64,000 bases of DNA, taken from NCBI RefSeq assembly GCF_001590865.1, contig NZ_BBUY01000007.1:174972-238971 (forward strand), given 5' to 3'. The DNA is from Streptomyces sp. NBRC 110611. GTDB lineage: Bacteria > Actinomycetota > Actinomycetes > Streptomycetales > Streptomycetaceae. Positions 31,251 to 42,851 of this stretch are shown in pieces (position 1 is the stretch's first letter; every line of letters starts with the position of its first letter). A model generated the notes under the pieces. That model was not told the origin of the DNA. It ran no database searches and saw only the letters and a list, made by a program, of their open reading frames with translations. The position numbers were made by a program, and so were the translations under genes.

Positions 31251-33392
31251 ATGCGGCCCGTATCGAAGATCCAACGCACGGTGGCGCCCTTTGAGGTCGT
31301 CAGCCCGTTCCAGCCCAGCGGCGACCAGCCGGCGGCCATCGCCGAGCTGGAGCAGCGCATCCGCGGGGGTGAGAAGGATGTCGTCCTGCTGGGCGCGACC
31401 GGCACCGGCAAGTCGGCGACCACCGCGTGGATGATCGAGAAGCTGCAGCGCCCGACGCTCGTCATGGCGCCCAACAAGACCCTCGCGGCCCAGCTCGCCA
31501 ACGAATTCCGTGAGCTGCTGCCGAACAACGCCGTCGAGTACTTCGTCTCCTACTACGACTACTACCAGCCCGAGGCGTACGTCCCGCAGTCCGATACGTA
31601 CATCGAGAAGGACTCCTCCATCAACGAGGAGGTCGAACGGCTGCGCCACTCCGCGACGAACTCCCTGCTCACCCGGCGCGACGTGGTCGTGGTCGCCTCG
31701 GTGTCCTGCATCTACGGCCTGGGTACGCCGCAGGAGTACGTCGATCGGATGGTCCCGCTGAAGGTCGGCGACGAGACCGACCGGGACGAGCTGCTGCGCC
31801 GTTTCGTCGACATCCAGTACACCCGCAACGACGTCTCCTTCACCCGGGGCACCTTCCGGGTCCGCGGCGACACCATCGAGATCTTCCCGGTCTACGAGGA
31901 GCTCGCGGTGCGGATCGAGATGTTCGGCGACGAGATCGAGGCGCTCTCCACCCTCCACCCGCTCACGGGCGAGGTGATCAGCGACGACCAGGAGCTGTAC
32001 ATCTTCCCGGCCAGCCACTACATCGCCGGCCCGGAGCGGATGGAGCGGGCCATCGCCGGCATCGAGGCCGAGCTGGCGGACCGCCTCGCCACGCTGGAGA
32101 AGCAGGGCAAGCAGCTGGAGGCCCAGCGGCTGCGCATGCGCACCACCTACGACATCGAGATGATGCGGCAGATCGGCTCCTGCTCGGGCATCGAGAACTA
32201 CTCGATGCACATGGACGGCCGTGAGCCCGGCTCCGCGCCCCACACCCTCATCGACTACTTCCCGGAGGACTTCCTCCTGGTCATCGACGAGTCGCATGTC
32301 ACCGTCCCGCAGATCGGCGCCATGTACGAGGGCGACGCCTCGCGCAAGCGCACCCTGGTGGACCACGGGTTCCGGCTGCCGTCCGCCCTGGACAACCGGC
32401 CGCTGAAGTGGGAGGAGTTCCTGGAGCGGATCGGCCAGACCGTCTACCTGTCCGCCACCCCCGGCCCGTACGAGCTCGCCCGGGGCGACGGCTTCGTGGA
32501 GCAGATCATCCGCCCGACCGGCCTGGTCGACCCGGAGGTGGTGGTCAAGCCCACCGACGGGCAGATCGACGACCTGGTGCACGAGATCCGTACGCGCACG
32601 GAGAAGGACGAGCGGGTCCTGGTCACCACCCTCACCAAGAAGATGGCCGAGGACCTCACGGACTACTTCCTCGAGCTGGGCATCCAGGTCCGCTATCTGC
32701 ACAGCGATGTGGACACCCTGCGGCGCGTGGAGCTGCTCCGCGAGCTGCGGTCGGGTGAGTACGACGTACTGGTCGGCATCAACCTGCTGCGTGAGGGCCT
32801 GGACCTCCCCGAGGTGTCCCTGGTGGCGATTCTGGACGCCGACAAGGAGGGCTTCCTGCGCTCCGGCTCGGCGCTGATCCAGACCATCGGCCGTGCCGCG
32901 CGCAACGTCTCCGGACAGGTGCACATGTACGCCGACAAGATCACTCCGGCGATGGAGAAGGCCATCGGGGAGACCAACCGCCGCCGGGAGAAGCAGCTGG
33001 CGTACAACAAGGCCAACGGCATCGACCCGCAGCCGCTCCGGAAGAAGATCGGCGACATCGTCGCGACCATCGCCCGGGAGGAGATCGACACCGAGGAGCT
33101 GCTGGGCACGGGGTACCGCAAGCGGGGGGAGGCCAAGGACGCCAAGGGCAAGGCCCCGGTCCCCGCGCTCGGTGCCAAGGGCGGGAAGGCCGCGAAGGGC
33201 AAGGGCGGCCCGGCCGGCGAGGTGCTGACGGACCGTCCCGCCGCCGAACTGGCCGAGCTCATCGAGGAGATGACGGAGCGGATGCGGGCCGCCGCCGCCG
33301 AGCTGCAGTTCGAGGTCGCGGCCCGGCTCCGCGACGAGGTGAGCGAACTGAAGAAGGAGCTGCGGCAGATGAGGGAGGCCGGGGTGAAGTGA
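31251..33392 (+). CDS. uvrB: Excinuclease ABC subunit B
   Basis: 713-aa damage-verifying helicase of nucleotide excision repair; it loads with UvrA and then recruits UvrC. Walker A is GATGTGKSATTAW, the damage-probing beta-hairpin is YYDYYQPEAYVPQSDTYI, and helicase motifs include LLVIDESHVTVPQ and LIQTIGRAARN. A Lys/Gly/Ala-rich linker (about 620-665) precedes the C-terminal UVR domain (LAELIEEMTERMRAAAAELQFEVAARLRDEVSEL). ATG 31251 (MRPVSKIQRTVAPFEV) is the right start: it has no Shine-Dalgarno but follows the -10 by 7 nt, indicating a leaderless mRNA. Confidence 0.97.
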   Translation: MRPVSKIQRTVAPFEVVSPFQPSGDQPAAIAELEQRIRGGEKDVVLLGATGTGKSATTAWMIEKLQRPTLVMAPNKTLAAQLANEFRELLPNNAVEYFVSYYDYYQPEAYVPQSDTYIEKDSSINEEVERLRHSATNSLLTRRDVVVVASVSCIYGLGTPQEYVDRMVPLKVGDETDRDELLRRFVDIQYTRNDVSFTRGTFRVRGDTIEIFPVYEELAVRIEMFGDEIEALSTLHPLTGEVISDDQELYIFPASHYIAGPERMERAIAGIEAELADRLATLEKQGKQLEAQRLRMRTTYDIEMMRQIGSCSGIENYSMHMDGREPGSAPHTLIDYFPEDFLLVIDESHVTVPQIGAMYEGDASRKRTLVDHGFRLPSALDNRPLKWEEFLERIGQTVYLSATPGPYELARGDGFVEQIIRPTGLVDPEVVVKPTDGQIDDLVHEIRTRTEKDERVLVTTLTKKMAEDLTDYFLELGIQVRYLHSDVDTLRRVELLRELRSGEYDVLVGINLLREGLDLPEVSLVAILDADKEGFLRSGSALIQTIGRAARNVSGQVHMYADKITPAMEKAIGETNRRREKQLAYNKANGIDPQPLRKKIGDIVATIAREEIDTEELLGTGYRKRGEAKDAKGKAPVPALGAKGGKAAKGKGGPAGEVLTDRPAAELAELIEEMTERMRAAAAELQFEVAARLRDEVSELKKELRQMREAGVK

Positions 33393-33547
33393 GGTGAGGG
33401 GAGCCGGGACGGGCGCCCGGTCCGTCCCGGTGTTGCAGAAACGCCACAAAACGCGGGCCTGGCGCGCCCCCGGCCCGCCGTGGTGCGTAGGGTCGGAGGG
33501 GCCGCCGGAATGCTGGGCGGGACAGTAGTACAGAGAGGGGACGGCGC

Positions 33548-34126
33548 GTGTCGGTCAATTTGTCCAAGGGGCAGGGCATCAGCCTGCAGAAGTCCGACGG
33601 AGGCACGCTGACCGCGGTGCGGATGGGCCTGGGGTGGCGTTCGGCGCCGCGCCGCGGCCTGTTCGGACGGCGTACCAGCGAGATCGACCTCGATGCCTCG
33701 GCGGTGCTCTTCGCCGACAAGAAGCCGATGGACGTCGTCTTCTTCCAGCACCTGGTCAGCGACGACGGCGCGGTCCGGCACACCGGTGACAACCTGGTCG
33801 GCGGCGCGGGCCAGGGCGGTGACGACGAGGCGATCCTGGTCGACCTGATGCGGGTGCCGGTGCACATCGACCAGATCGTGTTCACCGTCAACTCCTTCAC
33901 CGGCCAGACCTTCGCCGAGGTCCAGGACGCTTCCTGCCGCCTGGTCGACGAGACCACCGGTCAGGAGCTGGCCCGCTACACCCTCACGGGTGGCGGCAAC
34001 TACACCGCCCAGGTCATGTCGAAGGTGCACCGCGTGGGCAACGGCTGGCAGATGACCGCCATCGGTGAGCCCTGTGTCGGCCGTACGTTCCAGGACCTGG
34101 TACCGGCGATCCTGCCGCACCTGTAA
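33548..34126 (+). CDS. TerD family protein
   Basis: 192-aa TerD-type stress protein, a Ca2+-binding beta-sandwich family in tellurite resistance and phage/stress clusters. It begins MSVNLSKGQGISLQKSDGG and has the metal-binding signatures DLDASAVLFADKKP and GDNLVGGAGQGGDDEAILVDLMRVP (acidic DD..D). The C-terminus FQDLVPAILPHL is typical. GTG 33548 is used. It is 129 nt upstream of a second, TerD-fusion gene and 2.6 kb from terC; the three form a small Ter cluster between uvrB and uvrA. Confidence 0.9.
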   Translation: MSVNLSKGQGISLQKSDGGTLTAVRMGLGWRSAPRRGLFGRRTSEIDLDASAVLFADKKPMDVVFFQHLVSDDGAVRHTGDNLVGGAGQGGDDEAILVDLMRVPVHIDQIVFTVNSFTGQTFAEVQDASCRLVDETTGQELARYTLTGGGNYTAQVMSKVHRVGNGWQMTAIGEPCVGRTFQDLVPAILPHL

Positions 34127-34255
34127 GCACCACCCACCCATGTAGCGCCGCACATGTAGCACCACAGACCGCGGCAGCGCATACCCGGGCCGGCCGCGTA
34201 CCCGGGCCCGCGCCCGGGGCCGGCCCGGGACGTACCACAACCAGGGGGAGCGACG

Positions 34256-36379
34256 ATGACGGCCGAGCTGGTCCGGGGCCAGAACCATCCACTGGACCGG
34301 ACCCGGGTGGAGGTCCGGATCGTGGCGGGCGGCCCCGTCGTGGCCGGAGTGACGCTCGGCGACGAGCGGGGCAGGCTCTCCGGCACCGAGGCGGTGGCCC
34401 ATCCGGGAGCGCCCCGGCGCACCGGCATCGAGGTTCCCCGCCAGGCGGCCGCCGAGCACCGTATCGCGGCCGATCTGGACGCCCTGCCCGGAGCCGTCCA
34501 ACGGGTGAGCGTGCTGCTGGCACTGCCCACCGGGACCGGCACGCCGGCCGCCTTCGGCGCCACCGCCGCACCGTCCGTCGCGGTCAGCGCGCTCGACGGC
34601 ACGGTTCTCGCCCGCTACACCCTCACCGGTCTCGGCGCCGAGTCCGCCGTCGTCGCCGTGGAGTTCTACCGGAGGCAGGGCGTCTGGAAGGTGCGGGCGG
34701 TCGGCCAGGGGTACACCGAGGGCCTTGCCGCCCTGCTGCGTGACCAGGGGCTGCCGCACGCGGCGGAGCTGGCCGCGGAGATCGAGGAGGCGGTCCGGCC
34801 GGAGCCCGCCCCGGCGGCCCCCGCGCTCGCCCCCGCCCCCGTCCCGGCGAGCCGGGCCGACCGGGCAGACCGGGCCGACCGGCCGGAACCGCCCGCCCGG
34901 CCCGCATCCGGGGCCCCGGCGGCAGCCGACGGCCCGGTGCTCACCGCAGGAGGCGTCACCGGAACCCCGTCCAAGCCCGGGACCGCGACCGGCCCCGCCG
35001 CCAAGGCCGCAGCCGCTCCGTCGGGCCCGTCCGCCCCAGCCGCCGGCGGTCCGGTGGACTACCAACACCCCGGACGTCGCGCCGCCGCACCGTCCGCTCC
35101 GGAACCGTCCGCCGCACCGTCCGCTCCGGATCCCGCCGCTCCGGAACCGTCCGCCACTCCCGCCGACCCGGCACCGTCCGCCCCGGTCCCGGTGGCCGGC
35201 GATGCCGTCGGATGGAGCATGGAGGAGCGGCTCTACCACCAGGTCCGGGGCATGTTCGAGGATCTGGCCCGTTCGGTCGCGGCCTACCGCAGCGCATCCG
35301 ACTTCGCCGCGTCACGTCTGGAGCGGGAGATCGGCCAGATCCTGGCCGACCCCCGCGACCGTCTCGGCACGGCCGCCGACGCCGCCCGCGCCGCCGCCCG
35401 TGACAGGCACGCCACCCTGCTCACCCAGGCCCGCGCTGCCCTCGACCGCGATCTCGCCCAGCTGACGGCCGAGTCGGAGGTCGTGGAGCCCGCGCTGCCG
35501 CCCGCCTTCGCCCGCTGGGACAGCCCCGTCTGGCACGGCTACGACACCCCGCGGGAAGGCCCGCTGGCGCTGCGGCTGGGCGATCTGCACCTCCCCGAGG
35601 TCCTGGAGCTGCGCATCCCACTGCTCGTACGGCTCCCCCTGGAGCGCGGTCTGTGGATCGACAGCGGGCCCGACGCCTACGCCGGAGGCGGCAGCGGTCC
35701 CGGCCCCGAGCGTGTGTACGCCCGGCGCGAGCTGGGCAGCGCGCTGCTCGACGGCCCGCCGGACGAGGCCACCCTCCGCCGGCTCGCCATGGAGACCGCC
35801 GTCACCGTCGCCGCCCGGCTGCTCGCCGTCCACCCCGCGGGAGACTTCGCGGTCCAGGTCATCGACCCGGGCGGTACGGCGGCACCCGCGCTCGCCCCGC
35901 TCCTGGAGACCGGTGTGCTGCCCGCCGCCCCGCTGCCCGGGGCCAAGGGCGTGGCCGCGGTCCTGGAGGGGCTGACCCGGCGGGTGGACCTCGTCCAGAT
36001 GGCCGTGCGCGGCCGGGCCGCGGATTCCCTTCCGCCGGATCTGGACACCGCCCGGCAACTGCTGATCGTCCATGACTTCCCGCACGGTTTCGACGACCGC
36101 GCCGTCACCCGGCTCCGCTATCTGGCCGACGAGGGGCCCGCGGCGGGGGTGCATCTGCTGATGGTCGCCGACCGCGCCCAGGCCCGGGCGTACGGCCCGG
36201 TGCTGGATCCGCTGTGGCGCTCGCTGCTGCGGATCACCCCGGTGCCGGACGCGCATCTGGCCGACCCCTGGGTGGGGCATGCCTGGACGTATGAGCCACC
36301 GCTCGTACCCCAGGGCAGCGACGTACTGCGCCAGGTGCTGGCCCGGGTCGCGGAGGCCCGCCGCGCGCTCCGCTCCTGA
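34256..36379 (+). CDS. TerD-like domain fused to FtsK-like module lacking a P-loop
   Basis: 707-aa multidomain protein. Residues 1-165 are TerD-like (MTAELVRGQNHPLDRTRVEVR, ALPGAVQRVSVLLALP, LARYTLTGLGAESAVVAVEFYRR). A long Pro/Ala-rich linker (about 185-315) follows, then a coiled-coil-like helical region (YHQVRGMFEDLARSVAAYRSASDFAASRLEREIGQIL). The C-terminal 250 residues resemble FtsK/HerA-type ATPases: LRIPLLVRLPLERGLWIDSG, LLIVHDFPHGFDDRAVTRL (Walker-B-like) and GVHLLMVADRAQA, but no GKS/GKT P-loop is present, so ATP hydrolysis is doubtful. ATG 34256 has AGGGGGAGCGACG upstream. Ter clusters with DNA-processing partners are known; this product may be a scaffold. Confidence 0.75.
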   Translation: MTAELVRGQNHPLDRTRVEVRIVAGGPVVAGVTLGDERGRLSGTEAVAHPGAPRRTGIEVPRQAAAEHRIAADLDALPGAVQRVSVLLALPTGTGTPAAFGATAAPSVAVSALDGTVLARYTLTGLGAESAVVAVEFYRRQGVWKVRAVGQGYTEGLAALLRDQGLPHAAELAAEIEEAVRPEPAPAAPALAPAPVPASRADRADRADRPEPPARPASGAPAAADGPVLTAGGVTGTPSKPGTATGPAAKAAAAPSGPSAPAAGGPVDYQHPGRRAAAPSAPEPSAAPSAPDPAAPEPSATPADPAPSAPVPVAGDAVGWSMEERLYHQVRGMFEDLARSVAAYRSASDFAASRLEREIGQILADPRDRLGTAADAARAAARDRHATLLTQARAALDRDLAQLTAESEVVEPALPPAFARWDSPVWHGYDTPREGPLALRLGDLHLPEVLELRIPLLVRLPLERGLWIDSGPDAYAGGGSGPGPERVYARRELGSALLDGPPDEATLRRLAMETAVTVAARLLAVHPAGDFAVQVIDPGGTAAPALAPLLETGVLPAAPLPGAKGVAAVLEGLTRRVDLVQMAVRGRAADSLPPDLDTARQLLIVHDFPHGFDDRAVTRLRYLADEGPAAGVHLLMVADRAQARAYGPVLDPLWRSLLRITPVPDAHLADPWVGHAWTYEPPLVPQGSDVLRQVLARVAEARRALRS

Positions 36380-36504
36380 ACCGCACGCCCACCGGATCCC
36401 CCCCGATCCCTGACCTTGCTGGCCTTCCTGGCCTTCCGGAGCCCTCCTGAGCAGGATCTTTGCCCTTTTCTTTACTCTTCCTTGGCCTTCCTTTACCCTT
36501 CTGT

Positions 36505-36713
36505 GTGCGGAGGGGAGTATTCCCACTACGACGTACCCGTCATCACGGATTGTGAGTATCACGAGATCCCGGGGCGTCGGCCCCGTTCCTCCGGACGGAC
36601 CGGACGGCACGGAAGCCGGACAGCACGTGCGGACCGGACAGCACGTTCGGAGCGGGGCGGAAGAGACCTCCGGCAGCGACGACGCTGTGAGTGCCGTACG
36701 ACTCTGCCGGAGG
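36505..36713 (+). promoter_or_regulatory. Probable yybP-ykoY (Mn2+) riboswitch leader of terC
   Basis: The leader contains GGGGAGTA (36512-36519) and CCGTCATCACGG (36537-36548), the two conserved loop signatures of the yybP-ykoY aptamer, which commonly precedes terC/mntP-type genes. Downstream, CCTCCGGCAG (36667-36676) pairs perfectly with CTGCCGGAGG (36704-36713). The latter contains the Shine-Dalgarno GGAGGAG of terC, so this 10-bp helix would block translation unless opened. Pyrimidine-rich sequence (36410-36500) precedes the aptamer. Confidence 0.7.
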
Positions 36714-36717
36714 AGCA

Positions 36718-37770
36718 GTGGACGTTTCCCTGACCCTGTGGGTGCTGACCATCGCCGGTCTGTGCGCCCTGATAGCCGCCGACTTCTTCATCGGCGGCCG
36801 CAAACCGCATGAGGTCTCCCTCAAGGAGGCCGGCATCTGGACCGCCGTCTGGATCGCGCTCGCCGCGCTCTTCGGCCTCGGACTGCTGTTCTTCGGCGGA
36901 GGGCAGCCCGCCGGCGAGTTCTTCGCCGGCTTCATCACCGAGAAGTCCCTGAGTGTCGACAACCTCTTCGTCTTCGTCCTCATCATGGCGAAGTTCGCGG
37001 TTCCGACGGTCTATCAGCAGCGGGTGCTGATGGTCGGCGTGCTGATCGCCCTGGTGCTGCGGGCCGGCTTCATCGGCGCCGGCGCCGCGATCATCGCCAA
37101 CTTCTCCTGGATCTTCTACCTCTTCGGCGCCTTCCTCATCTGGACCGCCTGGAAGCTCATCAAGGAGGCCCGCGCCGAGGAGCAGGACGAGGAGTTCGAG
37201 GAGAACCGCTTCCTGAAGTTGGTCGAGAAGCGCTTCCCCTCGACCGACACCTACCGCGGCACCAAGCTGTTCGTCGTCGAGAACGGCAAGCGGCTGGTGA
37301 CGCCGATGCTGATCGTCATGCTGGCGATCGGCACCACCGACGTCCTCTTCGCGCTGGACTCCATCCCGGCAATCTTCGGCCTCACCCAGGACCCGTACAT
37401 CGTCTTCACCGCCAACGCCTTCGCCCTGATGGGTCTGCGGCAGCTGTACTTCCTGATCGGCGGCCTGCTGAAGAAGCTCGTCCACCTCTCCTACGGACTG
37501 TCGGTCATCCTCGGCTTCATCGGCGTCAAGCTGGTCCTGCACGCTCTGCACGAGTCCGGCGTCGCCGTCCCGGAGATCAGCATTCCGGTCTCCTTGGGCG
37601 TGATCTGCGCCGTGCTCGTCGTCACGACGCTCACCAGCCTGCGCGCCTCGAAGAAGCAGGCGGCGGCCGAGGCGCGGGCGAAGGCCGCGGTGCAGGGGAA
37701 GGCCGAGGCGCAGGAGAAGGCCGGGGCCGAGGCCGAGAAAACCAGGCCTGCGGCACCGACCGACGCCTGA
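36718..37770 (+). CDS. TerC family membrane protein
   Basis: 350-aa integral membrane protein with about nine hydrophobic segments and the family motifs FFIGGRKPHEVSLKEA, EKSLSVDNLFVFVLIMAKFAVP (charged residues inside the membrane), GTTDVLFALDSIPAIFGLT and FALMGLRQLYFLIGGLL. TerC proteins are linked to tellurite resistance and, more recently, Mn2+ efflux or metalation of exported enzymes; the upstream riboswitch-like leader supports the manganese role here. GTG 36718 follows GGAGGAGCA. The C-terminal 45 residues are Ala/Lys/Glu-rich and cytoplasmic. Confidence 0.93.
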   Translation: MDVSLTLWVLTIAGLCALIAADFFIGGRKPHEVSLKEAGIWTAVWIALAALFGLGLLFFGGGQPAGEFFAGFITEKSLSVDNLFVFVLIMAKFAVPTVYQQRVLMVGVLIALVLRAGFIGAGAAIIANFSWIFYLFGAFLIWTAWKLIKEARAEEQDEEFEENRFLKLVEKRFPSTDTYRGTKLFVVENGKRLVTPMLIVMLAIGTTDVLFALDSIPAIFGLTQDPYIVFTANAFALMGLRQLYFLIGGLLKKLVHLSYGLSVILGFIGVKLVLHALHESGVAVPEISIPVSLGVICAVLVVTTLTSLRASKKQAAAEARAKAAVQGKAEAQEKAGAEAEKTRPAAPTDA

Positions 37771-37804
37771 CCCCCGGGGCTGGTGCGGTGGCCACCCGCC
37801 GCGG

Positions 37805-38461
37805 CTACCAGCCCCGTTCGCGCCACTCCGCGAGGTGGGGGCGCTCCGCGCCGAGCGTGGTGTCCTCGCCATGGCCCGGGTAGACCCAGGTCTCGTCGGG
37901 GAGTTGGTCGAAGAGCTTGCTCTGGACGCCGTCGATCAGGCTGGTGAAGCTCTCGGCGTCGCCCCAGGTGTTGCCGACGCCGCCGGGGAACAGGCAGTCG
38001 CCGGTGAACAGATGGGGCGCGCCGTGCGGGTCGTCGTAGATCAGCGCGATGCTGCCGGGGGTGTGGCCGACCAGATGGCGCGCCGTCAGTGTGACGCGTC
38101 CGACGGTGAGGGTGTCGCCGTCGTCGACCAGCACGTCCGTGGGCACCGGGATGCCCTCGGCGTCGTACCGGCCCGCGTACGTCCGGGCACCCGTCGCGTC
38201 GACCACTTCGCGCAGCGCGCCCCAGTGGTCACCGTGCCGGTGGGTGGTGACGACGGATGCGATGCCGCTGTCGCCGATCAGCGTGAGGAGGGTGTGCGGC
38301 TCGGCGGCCGCGTCGATCAGCAGCTGCTCGTCGGTCGCCCGACACCTCAGCACATAGGCGTTGTTGTTCGTCGGACCGACCGCGACCTTCGAGATCATCA
38401 GGTCGGTCAGCTCATGCACGTCGGCCGCTCCGCCGACCTTCACTGCTCCGCTGTAGGCCAT
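37805..38461 (-). CDS. MBL-fold metallo-hydrolase
   Basis: 218-aa metallo-beta-lactamase-fold hydrolase. The zinc motif is THRHGDH (residues 73-79), with later ligands in HLVGHTPGS (His), LFTGDCLFPGGVGNT (Asp) and YPGHGEDTTLG (His), a glyoxalase II/persulfide dioxygenase-like set. Substrate is uncertain. The start ATG lies 9 nt after the stop of the mycothiol-dependent enzyme gene, so they form an operon; a role in mycothiol-conjugate hydrolysis is a reasonable inference. Confidence 0.88.
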   Translation of the reverse strand: MAYSGAVKVGGAADVHELTDLMISKVAVGPTNNNAYVLRCRATDEQLLIDAAAEPHTLLTLIGDSGIASVVTTHRHGDHWGALREVVDATGARTYAGRYDAEGIPVPTDVLVDDGDTLTVGRVTLTARHLVGHTPGSIALIYDDPHGAPHLFTGDCLFPGGVGNTWGDAESFTSLIDGVQSKLFDQLPDETWVYPGHGEDTTLGAERPHLAEWRERGW

Positions 38462-38470
38462 GGACCCACT

Positions 38471-39247
38471 CTAGAGCGGGGGTACGACAGGCAGCGCGGA
38501 GCCATGGCTGTCGAGCCCGCTGCCGTCGCCACGGCCGGTGAGCCAGCCGACCAGGGCCGCCGCTGAGCCCGAGACCACCACGGGCGTGGCCTCGGCCCTG
38601 GCCCCGGCCCCGGCCCCGGCGCCGGGACCAGTGGCCGGGCGGGCGATGCGCCAGCGGCGGCCGTCGTCGGCGCGCAGCTCCAGGGCGGGCAGGTCCGGGT
38701 GGCCGGCGAACTTCACCGTGGTGAGGAACGTCAGCTCCCAGTCGAGGAAGGCGGGCGGCAGCTGCTCGACGGTGTGGCCGACGCCCAGGTCGACGTGGTG
38801 CAGTTCGACCTCGGCGAGCCGGCGCAGCGGCAGCCGGTCGGCCCGCTCGACGACGCCGTTGCGCATCTCGACCTCGAACGCCCGGCGCACCTCCGGCAGC
38901 GCGCCGGCCGCCGCGTCGAACCGTGCGGCGCTCTCCCGGAGGTCCTCCAGGTGCGCGGCCAGGGGGCGGTCGGCGTCCCGTGCGATATCGGCGTCGCGGG
39001 CCTCGGCGCTCGCGTACATGGGCGTACGGACGTCCGTCCGGGCCCAGGTGAGGAGGTTGACGAGGGCGTCCGCGTTGCGTGCCACATGGGCCAGGACATG
39101 GCCGCGGGTCCAGCCGGGGAGCAGCGACGGTTCGCCGATCGCGGCGTCGTCGAGCCTGCTCACCGAGACCAGCAGCCGGTCGGTGGCCTCGCGGACGGCT
39201 GCGGCAACGTGCGGGAATTCCGAGGGAGCCGGCATGGTGACGGTCAT
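38471..39247 (-). CDS. Maleylpyruvate isomerase family mycothiol-dependent enzyme
   Basis: 258-aa DinB-fold protein of the MDMPI family. The N-terminal four-helix bundle contains LLPGWTRGHVLAHVARNADAL (first metal His), and AEVELHHVDLGVGHT supplies the Glu/His ligands. The C-terminal subdomain has an Ala/Gly-rich loop. Members catalyse mycothiol-dependent isomerisation or transfer. ATG 39247 has no clear RBS; an in-frame Met four codons later is the alternative. First gene of a two-gene operon divergent from uvrA. Confidence 0.85.
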   Translation of the reverse strand: MTVTMPAPSEFPHVAAAVREATDRLLVSVSRLDDAAIGEPSLLPGWTRGHVLAHVARNADALVNLLTWARTDVRTPMYASAEARDADIARDADRPLAAHLEDLRESAARFDAAAGALPEVRRAFEVEMRNGVVERADRLPLRRLAEVELHHVDLGVGHTVEQLPPAFLDWELTFLTTVKFAGHPDLPALELRADDGRRWRIARPATGPGAGAGAGARAEATPVVVSGSAAALVGWLTGRGDGSGLDSHGSALPVVPPL

Positions 39248-39455
39248 GGGTCGACGCTAGCGCCACGGAGGCCGGTGCGGGAGTCGGCGGGCGCTGGTCG
39301 TCGCGGGGATGCGGCCCGGACGGGGTGGCCGTCGGCTGGTGCGGCGACGCATCCTGTGCACCGGGTGATTTCCGCAGCGTACGGGCGTGTGGCGGGACGG
39401 GAAGGATATGGCGCCGCCACACGTTTGGGTGAAGAGGGCGGACAGCCCCCGTAAA

Positions 39456-39471
39456 TCGAATGCGCGTGCTA
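39456..39471 (+). promoter_or_regulatory. Degenerate SOS-box-like sequence upstream of uvrA
   Basis: TCGAATGCGCGTGCTA matches 9 of the 12 half-site positions of the actinobacterial LexA box TCGAAC-N4-GTTCGA. It overlaps the -10-like TATAGG (39471-39476), and lies about 180 nt upstream of the uvrA start. The leader 39477-39651 is GC-rich with a GGAGCCGCGGCTCC palindrome and no separate gene. Confidence 0.4.
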
Positions 39472-39651
39472 TAGGCTCGTGTGTGGCATCCCAACGACAG
39501 TGCCGCGGCGGGCCCCATACCCTGGGTCGGGGGCTCCGCTCCGCTTCGCCGCCTCTGCTCATCCGGCCGGGCCCGGTCATCGAGCCCCTCCACCGAGCGG
39601 CGGACGCGGAGCCGCGGCTCCCGCCCCTCTCCAAGAAAGGTGCCGACCGGC

Positions 39652-42744
<3,093 letters not shown>

Positions 42745-42772
42745 GAGCCTGCGGGGCTGATCCCGCACCGTC

Positions 42773-42816
42773 AGGGCCGACGCCGGTCCCCTTCCTCGGG
42801 GGCGGGCGACGGCCCT
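42773..42816. terminator. Terminator between convergent uvrA and PfkB kinase genes
   Basis: AGGGCCG (42773-42779) pairs with CGGCCCT (42810-42816), with an inner CCCC/GGGG helix. It lies 28 nt past the uvrA stop and 35 nt from the stop of the opposing gene, so it could serve both. Confidence 0.6.
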
Positions 42817-42851
42817 GCCGTCGTACGGGAGGCCCGGGAGACACCCCCTGG

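Noticed and set aside
33393..33547. Promoter from TAGGGT at 33487 for terD
   Set aside because: A good -10-like hexamer, but no -35 or TGTCAGTG element at any acceptable spacing.
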